Assembly (NCBI RefSeq): GCF_006539825.1
Contig: NZ_BJNT01000005.1
Location: 62,001 to 126,000 of the forward strand
Length of the DNA: 64,000 nucleotides
Origin: Corynebacterium variabile
Lineage (GTDB): Bacteria > Actinomycetota > Actinomycetes > Mycobacteriales > Mycobacteriaceae
Reading direction: 5' to 3'
In this document: positions 33,403-40,962 of the stretch, one piece after another
How positions within the stretch are numbered: position 1 is the first letter of the stretch
Layout of the letters: the number at the start of each line of letters is the position of its first letter
Notes under the pieces: generated by a model
The model's database searches: none
What the model was told of the DNA's origin: nothing
Seen by the model: the letters and a program-made list of their open reading frames with translations, nothing else
Made by a program: the position numbers and the translations under genes

Positions 33403-34542
33403 GTGGTGCTGGCGGTGCTGGTGCTGGTCACCGAGTTCACCGTCTCCTCCGAACCCATCACCCTGGCGTCCGTGGTCTGCGCAGTGGCCGGCGTCCTCCT
33501 CGTCGCCGGGGGCACGCGCTGGCCACAGACCATGGCGGCCCTGTCCGTCCCCTTCGCCGCGGCTTCCTCCTATGTCGCCGAGGACGGCAGCACATATGCC
33601 GTCTTCTTCATCGTCATCATTATCGAGGTGGTCACTGCCGCTGGCCTGGCGACGGCGGGACTGCTACTGGTGCTGGTGCACACGGCCCTCTCCATGGTGG
33701 ACTTCTCCGGCGGCGCGGTGAATGCGGACCCCACGGTCCTGGTGGTGGTCCTCGCTATCCTGGGTACCGGCCATCTCATCGGTCGTAACCGCCTCACCCA
33801 GGAAATCCGCAACGCCGACTTACGTCGGACTCTGGCTGACAGCCAACGGCGCCAGCGACTGGGCATGGCCCGCGAGCTCCATGACTCAGTCGCCACCAGC
33901 CTGACCAGTGTCGTCATGCGGTCCCAGACCCTGGAGCTCACGGCCACCGGAGACGATAACGCAGAGATCCATGAAGGTCTGGAAGACATCTCCCGGACCT
34001 CGAGGGAAGCCCTGGAGCAGGTGCGGACCATGCTCCGACTTCTCAATTCCGAGATCCAGTCCGGCCCGGACTCCACCGAATCCGCACCGCCGCCCACTGT
34101 CCGTGCGGGGCTCGCCACCGCCACCCGTGAGCTGCGGGCCCACCGCCTCCGGGTGACCTCCACGATCACCCTGCCGCGGACCGGGGAACCACCGGTCGAC
34201 CGGCGGACGCTCTCACGCGTCCTCACCGAAATGACCTCCAATGCGGTGAAACACTCCCCCAACCACGCCACGGTGGAGATCCGCTGCCGGACCATGGATG
34301 GTGCGCTCATCGTGTCCATGACCAACCCGGTGGTCCCTGCCGGCGACGGTGAAATGGATCCCGCACTGACCACCCGTCTGGGCATCGGCTCCATGACTGC
34401 CCGTGCCACCGCCGCCGAGGGTCACCTCACTGCGGGGCCGATCACGCAGGACAGCGACACTCAAGTCTGGCGAACCACAGTCACCTTGCCTATTGTTGAC
34501 AGCGTTCCCGAAGATTCTGTCACTCTCCGTGACACCCCCTGA
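33403..34542 (+). CDS. sensor histidine kinase (NarL/DesK type)
   Basis: 379 residues. Four to five N-terminal membrane helices (to about 135) with hardly any extracellular domain, so the sensor part is membrane-embedded. A HisKA_3 dimerisation helix follows, with phospho-His in MARELHDSVATSLTSVV, then a reduced ATPase domain with LTEMTSNAVKHSPNH as N-box. The GTG start has AGG nearby; a slightly longer N-terminus is possible. First gene of a three-gene operon with a small secreted peptide and a LuxR-type response regulator. Confidence 0.85.
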   Translation: MVLAVLVLVTEFTVSSEPITLASVVCAVAGVLLVAGGTRWPQTMAALSVPFAAASSYVAEDGSTYAVFFIVIIIEVVTAAGLATAGLLLVLVHTALSMVDFSGGAVNADPTVLVVVLAILGTGHLIGRNRLTQEIRNADLRRTLADSQRRQRLGMARELHDSVATSLTSVVMRSQTLELTATGDDNAEIHEGLEDISRTSREALEQVRTMLRLLNSEIQSGPDSTESAPPPTVRAGLATATRELRAHRLRVTSTITLPRTGEPPVDRRTLSRVLTEMTSNAVKHSPNHATVEIRCRTMDGALIVSMTNPVVPAGDGEMDPALTTRLGIGSMTARATAAEGHLTAGPITQDSDTQVWRTTVTLPIVDSVPEDSVTLRDTP

Positions 34543-34555
34543 CAGAGGAGAAGTC

Positions 34556-34732
34556 ATGCACGCCCCTCACAAGAAGTCCCTTCTGCGTCGTCTCGCCGTC
34601 GGAGCCCTCACCGTCGGTCTGTCCGCCGGTCTCACCACCGGTGTCGCCTCCGCCGGCCCGACCCACGGAGACTACAAGGCGTCCCTCGGCCAGATCTTCG
34701 CCTGCGGCAAACACAACTACCCCTGGTGCTGA
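34556..34732 (+). CDS. small secreted two-cysteine peptide within two-component operon
   Basis: A 58-residue precursor. Signal peptide: basic KKSLLRRLAVGALTVGLSAG, with probable cleavage after VASA near residue 33. The mature peptide of about 25 residues ends ACGKHNYPWC, with two Cys eight residues apart that could form a disulfide loop. GAGGAG precedes the ATG. The gene lies 13 bp after the kinase stop and 18 bp before the regulator start. Position and form suggest a signal peptide sensed by the kinase, or a bacteriocin-like product. I know of no family for it. Confidence 0.7.
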   Translation: MHAPHKKSLLRRLAVGALTVGLSAGLTTGVASAGPTHGDYKASLGQIFACGKHNYPWC

Positions 34733-34750
34733 CAGGTTTCCGAGACTCCG

Positions 34751-35476
34751 GTGACCACGCCCGCCCCCGCCACGATCCGACTTCTGCTGGTCGACGATGA
34801 CCCCCTGGTCATGTCATCTCTCCGGCTGTACTTCTCGACACCCGCCGCGGCGGCCATCAAGATCGTCGGCGAGGCGACGGACGGTACCGCCGCACTGGAC
34901 CTGCTGACAACCGTCGAGGCGGATGTCATCATGACGGACATCCACATGCCCGGCATGGACGGCGTCTCGCTGCTCCGGGAGGTCCGCGCCCTGGACAGTC
35001 CCCCGGTCTTCATCGCCATGACCGCCCTGGACGAGGACGAGACGATGCTCTCGATCCTCTCCCTCGGCGGCGCGGGCTACATCCTCAAGAGCTCCCGTCC
35101 GGAGTTCATCATCGACACCGTCCACCAGGCCCTCGCCGGTGGCACGGTGGTCAGCCCGCAGCCGGCCACCCGCCTGGTCCAGCATCTTCCCTCCCCTGAC
35201 AGCCCGGTACCCGGGGACGCTGCGCCGGTCGCGGTCACCGCCGCACCGGACGAGCCCGGGACCTCCTCCAGGCTGGCCCAGTTGTCGACTGCCGAGGAAC
35301 GCGTCCTCACGCTCATCTGCGCGGGGCTGTCGAACTCCGAGATCGCCCGCGACACCGGCCGGTCCGCGAGCGCCGTGAAGAAGGCGGTGTCCTCCCTGCT
35401 GGCGAAATTCGGGACCGAGTCTCGGATTCAGTTGGCGGTACTCGCCGTCGAGGCGGGGTTCCACCCGGAGGACTGA
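34751..35476 (+). CDS. LuxR/NarL-family response regulator
   Basis: 241 residues. Receiver domain with acidic pair VDDDPLV, phospho-Asp in VIMTDIHMPGMDG, Thr in IAMTALDE and Lys in YILKSSRP. A ~55-residue linker follows, then a LuxR HTH (LSTAEERVLTLICAGLSNSE, IARDTGRSASAVKKAVSSLL). GTG start. Cognate to the kinase at 33403. The C-terminus overlaps the convergent ugd gene by 49 bp. Confidence 0.92.
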   Translation: MTTPAPATIRLLLVDDDPLVMSSLRLYFSTPAAAAIKIVGEATDGTAALDLLTTVEADVIMTDIHMPGMDGVSLLREVRALDSPPVFIAMTALDEDETMLSILSLGGAGYILKSSRPEFIIDTVHQALAGGTVVSPQPATRLVQHLPSPDSPVPGDAAPVAVTAAPDEPGTSSRLAQLSTAEERVLTLICAGLSNSEIARDTGRSASAVKKAVSSLLAKFGTESRIQLAVLAVEAGFHPED

Positions 35477-36750
35477 GCCCGGCGTCCTGTACCGCGGTAG
35501 TCCCACCCGGCGTCGGTCCACCGGGCGACCGGCAGACAGTTGAGCCCGTCGACGACGGTCGGCACCGCCACCAGGTCACGGGCCGCCACCGGGTCAAGGT
35601 CCCGGAACTCCGGCCAGTCTGTCGCGATCACCGTCACCTCCGCCCCGCGCAGCGCCCCGGACAGGTCACGGCTGTACCCCGGTACCGCAGGGTCGCACAC
35701 CGTGACCAGCCCCCCGGCGTCCTCAAGGTCCCCGATGACGGTCATGGCAGGAGAGTCCCGGATGTCGTCACTGCCCGGTTTGAAGGACGCCCCGAGCACC
35801 GTGATACGCCTGTCCGAGACAGAGCCGCCGCAGGCGTCGGTCACCTGGTCGACCAGACGGTCGCGTCGGTGCATGTTCTCGGCGTCGACCGCCCGGAACA
35901 GGTCCGCCGCCTGTCGGGCGTCCACCTGCTCCGCGCGGGCCGTCAGCCCCCGGAGGTCCTTCGGCAGGCATCCCCCACCGAAACCGAGCCCCGCACTCAA
36001 CGCCCCCGGCCCGATCCTGGGGTCCAGCCCGAGAGCGGTCGAGAGCACGGAGACATCGCCACCGGTGGCGTCGCAGAGATCGGCGACGGCGTTGATGAAG
36101 CTGATCTTCGTGGCCAGGAAGGCGTTGGCGGAGACCTTGACCAGTTCGGCGGTCGTGAGATCCGTGACAAGGAACGGGACCTCGCCGAGGTCCGCGTAGA
36201 TCTCCCGCACGGTCTCCCCGGCGGCCGGTCCGGCGACGGTGTCCGGGATGCCCAGGACGATACGGTCAGGTTGCAGGGTATCCGCGATGCCGTGTCCCTC
36301 CCGGAGGAATTCGGGGTTCCAGCACACTGCGACCCGCTCCGGCATCCTCTCCTGAAGTCCCTGCGCGGTACCGGCGGGCACTGTCGACTTGCCGACGATC
36401 AGATGGTCACCGTGGTCGAGGTGCGCCACCAGCTCGTCGACGGCACTGTCGACGGCGGAGAGGTCCATCTCCCAGCTGTCCGCCGACTGGGGCGTCCCGA
36501 CGCACAGGAAATGCACCCGGGCATGGTCGGCGGCCTCCGTCACGGACGTGGTGAAGCGGAGGCGTCCGGCCTGCAGTCCGGCCGTGAGCAGATCGTCGAG
36601 CCCCGGTTCCAGGACCGGGGAGTGTCCGTTGTTCAGGGAGTCCACACGGACGGGATCGATGTCGACACCCAGGACGTCATGACCGAGGGACGCCAGGCAC
36701 GCGGCATGGGTGGCCCCGAGATATCCGGTACCGAGGACGGTGATCTTCAT
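35428..36750 (-). CDS. ugd: UDP-glucose 6-dehydrogenase
   Basis: 440 residues. NAD-binding GTGYLGATHAA at the N-terminus, GKSTVPAGTA, WNPEFLREGHGI, and the catalytic Cys in GFGGGCLPKDL; C-terminal domain with LGASFKPGSDDIRDSPA. It makes UDP-glucuronate, a likely precursor for the exopolysaccharide locus that follows at 38 kb. A TGATAGAAC box 10 bases before the ATG suggests a short or no leader. Confidence 0.95.
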   Translation of the reverse strand: MKITVLGTGYLGATHAACLASLGHDVLGVDIDPVRVDSLNNGHSPVLEPGLDDLLTAGLQAGRLRFTTSVTEAADHARVHFLCVGTPQSADSWEMDLSAVDSAVDELVAHLDHGDHLIVGKSTVPAGTAQGLQERMPERVAVCWNPEFLREGHGIADTLQPDRIVLGIPDTVAGPAAGETVREIYADLGEVPFLVTDLTTAELVKVSANAFLATKISFINAVADLCDATGGDVSVLSTALGLDPRIGPGALSAGLGFGGGCLPKDLRGLTARAEQVDARQAADLFRAVDAENMHRRDRLVDQVTDACGGSVSDRRITVLGASFKPGSDDIRDSPAMTVIGDLEDAGGLVTVCDPAVPGYSRDLSGALRGAEVTVIATDWPEFRDLDPVAARDLVAVPTVVDGLNCLPVARWTDAGWDYRGTGRRAQSSGWNPASTASTAN

Positions 36751-36930
36751 ACCCCGGTTCTATCACGGGTGGTCCGTATCTGATCCCCTGGAAGATCCCC
36801 ATCGACACTGCAGGCCGTTGCCAGGATCCTCCAAGACACGGATCGTAGATTGATTCTCACCGGCACAGTGACAGAGCGAAAGGAACCGTATACGGCAGCT
36901 GCATTCTCCTCTTGAAACGTCAGCAGAGAA

Positions 36931-36958
36931 CCCCCGCCGAGCATCCGCTCGACGGGGG
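36931..36958. terminator. GC-rich hairpin downstream of dcd
   Basis: CCCCCG-c-CGAGC, 4-nt loop, GCTCG-a-CGGGGG. On the minus strand it is followed by TTCTCT, so it is probably the dcd terminator. The surrounding 36751-37009 holds no convincing gene. Confidence 0.65.
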
Positions 36959-36990
36959 TGATCTGTGTCTGCCGGAAGCGGCCAGGCAGT

Positions 36991-37020
36991 TACCGGAAGT
37001 TACCGGAAGTTACCGGAAGT
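36991..37020. repeat. three tandem copies of TACCGGAAGT
   Basis: A 10-bp unit three times in a row. The stop codon of dcd is formed inside it (TAA at 37010-37012 on the minus strand), so the gene end lies within a short tandem duplication. Confidence 0.85.
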
Positions 37021-37618
37021 TGAGGTAGGCCTTCGAGGCCGTCGGCCCGCGCTGCCCCTGGTACTTCGACCCCAGCTCACCCGAGCCGTAGGGGCTCTCC
37101 GCCGGGCTGGAGAGGTTGAAGACGGCGAGCTGTCCGATCTTCATGCCGGGATACAGCGCGATCGGCAGGTTGGCGGTGTTCGACAGCTCCAGGGTGATGT
37201 GCCCGGTGAAGCCGGGGTCGATGAAGCCGGCGGTGGAGTGGGTGAGCAGGCCGAGACGTCCGAGGGAGGACTTGCCCTCCAGGCGGGCGGCGAGATTGTC
37301 CGGGACCGTGACATGCTCCAGGACCGAGCCGAGGACGAACTCGCCGGGGTGGAGGATGAAGGCGTCCTCGGCGATGCCGCCCTCCGCCAGGGGGACGCCG
37401 TTCTCGCCGAGGTGGTCGCCGACCTCCACGAGGGTGGTCAGTTCCTCCTGCGGGAGCTTCGGGTCGATGTGGGTGTACTTCGAGTTGTTGAACACCCGGA
37501 AGTACCGGTCGAGGCGCACGTCGATGCTGGACGGCTGGACCATCGCCGGGTCGAGGGGGTCGAGGGACAGTGCCCCGTCGTCGATGGCGGAGCGGATGTC
37601 GCGGTCGGAAAGAAGCAC
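37010..37618 (-). CDS. dcd: dCTP deaminase
   Basis: A 202-residue trimeric deaminase that makes dUTP for thymidylate synthesis. [15 protein letters not shown], then [40 protein letters not shown] (catalytic region) and [17 protein letters not shown] at the end. It is about 13 residues longer than the C. glutamicum enzyme, mainly through an insertion near [15 protein letters not shown]. The GTG start is placed by homology and follows TACTCT, so it is likely leaderless. Confidence 0.95.
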   Translation of the reverse strand: MLLSDRDIRSAIDDGALSLDPLDPAMVQPSSIDVRLDRYFRVFNNSKYTHIDPKLPQEELTTLVEVGDHLGENGVPLAEGGIAEDAFILHPGEFVLGSVLEHVTVPDNLAARLEGKSSLGRLGLLTHSTAGFIDPGFTGHITLELSNTANLPIALYPGMKIGQLAVFNLSSPAESPYGSGELGSKYQGQRGPTASKAYLNFR

Positions 37619-37719
37619 GCGACCAGAGTAACCCAGCGGGTTGCGCAACGGGTCGGGTGGCTGTGTTAGAGTACTGACCGTCGGTCGGACTGCGGCACGC
37701 GCTGCGGATCCGGTCTACT

Positions 37720-37790
37720 GCCGATGTAGTTCAATGGTAGAACTTCTGCTTCCCAAGCAGACGGCGCGGGTTCGATTCCCGTCATCGGCT
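37720..37790 (+). tRNA. tRNA-Gly (anticodon CCC)
   Basis: Acceptor GCCGATG pairs with CATCGGC (37783-37789); anticodon stem TCTGC/GCAGA around TTCCCAA, anticodon CCC; T-arm GCGGGTTCGATTCCCGT. CCA is not encoded. A TAGAGT -10-like box stands about 50 bp upstream. Confidence 0.95.
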
Positions 37791-37817
37791 CAGCGGATGC
37801 TACAGTGCTTTCCGCAC

Positions 37818-37890
37818 GCCCCCTTAGCTCAGTCGGTAGAGCGTTTCCATGGTAAGGAAAAGGTCAGCAGTTCGATTCTGCTAGGGGGCT
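37818..37890 (+). tRNA. tRNA-Thr (anticodon GGT)
   Basis: Acceptor GCCCCCT pairs with AGGGGGC; D-arm AGCTCAGTCGGTAGAGC; anticodon stem TTTCC/GGAAA around ATGGTAA, anticodon GGT; T-arm CAGCAGTTCGATTCTGCT. It lies 27 bp after tRNA-Gly, likely in one transcript. Confidence 0.95.
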
Positions 37891-38198
37891 CCATTTCTTT
37901 CTACGGCCCGGCGCACTGTATCCACGGTGCACCGGGCTGCGGTGCATCGGCGGCGGGGACCGGAGGAAATACTTGCCGACACAACTGTCGGACGCATGGC
38001 GGACACACAGGAGAAATCTGTCGTCCTTGTGAGTGACGAATATCACACCGGAGACCGTCGCGGCAGGTCATGGCGACAAAGTGCGGCACCGCCACTTTTC
38101 TTCCACGGCGATTTCCCCTGCTCATGGAGCACGGCAGAACTCAGTTGTCGCAGTCAGGGAACGCGGTGACCGGTTGAGGCGTTAGGCTCGACCCGTCT
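37891..38198. other. intergenic region after tRNA genes
   Basis: No convincing gene. A hairpin GCCCGG-c-GCAC with GTGC-a-CCGGGC at 37906-37937 follows the tRNAs as a possible terminator without T-run. A TAGGCT -10-like box near 38184 precedes the pyrimidine-rich leader. Confidence 0.5.
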
Positions 38199-38335
38199 AC
38201 TCTTCCACCCTCACGATCTCCCTCACCCCCACTCTCCGACTCTTCCCCTCACTTTCCCTCGCGTTCCCTCACCTCTCCACACCCCGGCCACCCCTCTCAC
38301 CCCCCACCGGCCGGCCCACAAGAAACGACTCTCCC
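38199..38335 (+). promoter_or_regulatory. C-rich, G-poor leader of the exopolysaccharide operon
   Basis: About 130 nt of almost pure pyrimidine with few G (runs such as CTCCCTCACCCCCACTCTCC) between the promoter-like box and the ATG. Such unstructured C-over-G bubbles are the hallmark of Rho utilisation sites. Similar leaders precede 47053 and 49331. Confidence 0.55.
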
Positions 38336-39865
38336 ATGGTTCTCCACACCTCCACTGTGGCCCCCGGAACACCGTCGGTCACCGCCGAACCGTCCTCGCG
38401 TCGGATCACCCGAAACCGCGACACCCGCCGGTTCCGTCATGCACAGCGCACCTGGCTCTATGTCGCCGGTGACCTGCTCGCGATCGTCACCGCGACCGTC
38501 ATCGCCGACCTGCTCTCCATATACACCTGGGCACCCAGCGTCGGCCTCGTCGCCGACCATTTCTTCTCCGAGCGCAACCTGCTGCTATCCGTCGGTGTCA
38601 TCGCCTTCTGGCTCAGCGCGATCGCCTTCACCCACGGGTACAGCCACCAGGCCCGGACGTTCCCCCGGATCGGCCGGGAGAACGTCATCAAGGGCAGTCT
38701 CGTCTTCGCCGCCGTGCTCGCCATGGTGGACGCGGTGTCCAGCTACTCCCTGTTCCGCCACTTCGCCCTCTTCGGACTGCCGGTCGGCCTGTTCCTACTG
38801 ATGGTCTCCCGCATGGTCTGCCTCCGCGTCACCAAGCGCTACCTCGCCGAACTGCAGCACAACTTCCTCGCGATCGGGCAGGTCCGGGACATCAACCGTC
38901 TCCTGCGGTCCTTCCATGACATCCAGGAGGCCGGCACCCTCATCCACGGCATCCTGCTGACCGACCCGGAGAACCGCGACCGCCTCCTCGATGCAGGACC
39001 GGTGCCGGTGGACTCCGTCTGCATGAGCGTCCTGACCACCGAGGACTTCATCCAGACCGCCGCATCCTATGACTGCGACGCCGTCTGGGTCGCCTCAATC
39101 AGCGAATTCGGCCACCGGAATCTGCGACGGATGTCCTGGCAGCTCAACAAGCTCAACATGCGTCTCTACCTCGACCCGATGCTCGAGGGCATCAGCGGTA
39201 CCCGTCTCGATGTCGTCCCCTTCGGCCCCCGGCATGCCCTGTATGTCGACCGCCCCCGGTTCAGTGCCGCCAACGGCCTGGCCAAGCGGGCCTTCGACAT
39301 CGTCGTCTCTGCCGTCGCCCTGGTGTTGATCTCCCCGATCATGCTGCTCACCGCACTGGCCATCAAGATCGAGGACCGTGGTCCGGTGTTCTACATCAGT
39401 GACCGGGTCGGCTACCACGGGCAGTCCTTCCGGATCTTCAAGTTCCGCAGCATGCACACCGATGCCGATGAGCGGCTCCAGAAGCTGCGCGACGAGGTCG
39501 GCGCCGATGGTCTGTTCAAGATGAAGGACGACCCCCGCATCACGAAGGTCGGCAAGTTCATCCGCAAGACCAGCATCGACGAGCTGCCCCAGTTCATCAA
39601 TTCCCTGCTCGGCACGATGAGTGTCGTGGGTCCCCGCCCCCACCTCAGCCACGAGGTGGACGCCTTCAGCTCCGACATGCGGATGCGTATGGAGGTCCGC
39701 CCGGGTATCACCGGCCTGTGGCAGGTCTCCGGCCGGTCCGACCTGACCCCGCAGCAGGCCGAACAGCTTGACCTCTACTACGTGGACAACTGGTCCCTGT
39801 CCCTCGACATGAAGACCGTCGCCCGGACCTTCCGCGCCGTCGCACTGTCCCGGGGAGCGTACTGA
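38336..39865 (+). CDS. polyprenyl-phosphate sugar phosphotransferase (priming enzyme)
   Basis: 509 residues. N-terminal membrane helices (about 40-170), a CoA-binding-like middle region, then the bacterial sugar transferase domain: LAKRAFDIVVSAVALVLISP, FRIFKFRSMHTDADERL, IRKTSIDELPQFINSLLG, MSVVGPRPHLSHEVD and RPGITGLWQVSGRSDLT. It starts repeat-unit synthesis by moving a sugar phosphate, often glucose or galactose, to undecaprenyl phosphate. The stop overlaps the next start (TGATG). Confidence 0.93.
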   Translation: MVLHTSTVAPGTPSVTAEPSSRRITRNRDTRRFRHAQRTWLYVAGDLLAIVTATVIADLLSIYTWAPSVGLVADHFFSERNLLLSVGVIAFWLSAIAFTHGYSHQARTFPRIGRENVIKGSLVFAAVLAMVDAVSSYSLFRHFALFGLPVGLFLLMVSRMVCLRVTKRYLAELQHNFLAIGQVRDINRLLRSFHDIQEAGTLIHGILLTDPENRDRLLDAGPVPVDSVCMSVLTTEDFIQTAASYDCDAVWVASISEFGHRNLRRMSWQLNKLNMRLYLDPMLEGISGTRLDVVPFGPRHALYVDRPRFSAANGLAKRAFDIVVSAVALVLISPIMLLTALAIKIEDRGPVFYISDRVGYHGQSFRIFKFRSMHTDADERLQKLRDEVGADGLFKMKDDPRITKVGKFIRKTSIDELPQFINSLLGTMSVVGPRPHLSHEVDAFSSDMRMRMEVRPGITGLWQVSGRSDLTPQQAEQLDLYYVDNWSLSLDMKTVARTFRAVALSRGAY

Positions 39866-40962
39866 TGCGCATCCTCCATGTCACCGACTGCTTCCACGGC
39901 GGCGTCGCCACCGCGGTCGACCAGTACGCCCGACTGACCCCGGAGCACGAGCACCTGCTGCTCGCGAACAACGCCCGGGGGTCGGACGCTCCGGTGCAGC
40001 GCACGCCCGGTGTCTTCCTCACCGACCTCGAACTGCCCGCGTCCCCGGTCGCGGCAGTGCGGGCCGTGCGGGACGCCGTCCGGACCTACCGACCGGACGT
40101 CGTCCACGCCCACTCCAGTTTCGCCGGAGCTTACGTGCGTACCGCGGCGGCTCTCGACCGGGTGCTACCGGGCAGCGAGGCACGCCCGGTGCTCTACACC
40201 CCGCACAGCTTCGCCTTCGAACGGGCGGACATCCCCACCTGGAAGAGGTCCCTGTTCCGCGGCATGGAGAAGGTCCTCTATCCGCTGACTTCCGTCGGTG
40301 CCCCCTGCGCCGACCGGGAAGGCGAGCTCATGGTCGGCCTCGGCAACAGGTTCGGCCGGGGTGTGCCGGTGATCGTCGTCCCCAATGTCCTGCTCGACGA
40401 CCATCCTGCTGTCCCGGACAGCTGGGCGCCGACCGAGCCACCGACCGTGGGCGTCGTCTCCCGGGTCACCCCGCAGCGCGATCCGGCGTTCTTCGTCGAG
40501 ACCGCGACGCGGATCCGGGCGGCCCGACCCGACGTACGTTTCACGTGGATCGGTGACGGGGACGGCAAGGACACCACCCTCACTGACCTGCTCACCGAGG
40601 CGGGCATTGAGGTCACCGGGTGGCTGTCCGGCGAGGAACTCCGCCGACGCATCTCGGAGCTGTCCCTGGTCATCCACACCGCCCGGTGGGACGGCTTCCC
40701 GATGGCGGTTCTCGAGGTGCGCCGGATCGGTGTCCCTCTTCTCGTGCGTGACATTCCCGCCCTGCAGGAATGCCCGGCCACCGCCCGCTTCGGCACACCG
40801 GAGGAGGCGGCGGAGAAGGCCCTCACCATTCTCGGCGAGGGGACAGATCCAGCCCGGTGGGACGGCCTCGACCGTGCCCACACCCCCGACCGACAACGCG
40901 ACCGGCTCACCGAGGCCTACCGCCTTGCCGTCGGCCTCCCGAAGGAAAAGGTGACCGTGTAA
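39865..40962 (+). CDS. glycosyltransferase family 4
   Basis: 365 residues, GT-B fold. N-terminal MRILHVTDCFHGGVATAVDQ. The donor-binding C-terminal half has VGVVSRVTPQRDPAFFVETA and the motif HTARWDGFPMAVLEVRRIGV with the conserved acidic region. It adds a sugar in exopolysaccharide repeat assembly. Coupled to the genes on both sides. Confidence 0.88.
   Translation: MRILHVTDCFHGGVATAVDQYARLTPEHEHLLLANNARGSDAPVQRTPGVFLTDLELPASPVAAVRAVRDAVRTYRPDVVHAHSSFAGAYVRTAAALDRVLPGSEARPVLYTPHSFAFERADIPTWKRSLFRGMEKVLYPLTSVGAPCADREGELMVGLGNRFGRGVPVIVVPNVLLDDHPAVPDSWAPTEPPTVGVVSRVTPQRDPAFFVETATRIRAARPDVRFTWIGDGDGKDTTLTDLLTEAGIEVTGWLSGEELRRRISELSLVIHTARWDGFPMAVLEVRRIGVPLLVRDIPALQECPATARFGTPEEAAEKALTILGEGTDPARWDGLDRAHTPDRQRDRLTEAYRLAVGLPKEKVTV

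Noticed and set aside
36747..36944. 65-codon frame upstream of ugd
   Set aside because: No ribosome binding site or recognisable motif; overlaps the ugd promoter and the dcd terminator side.
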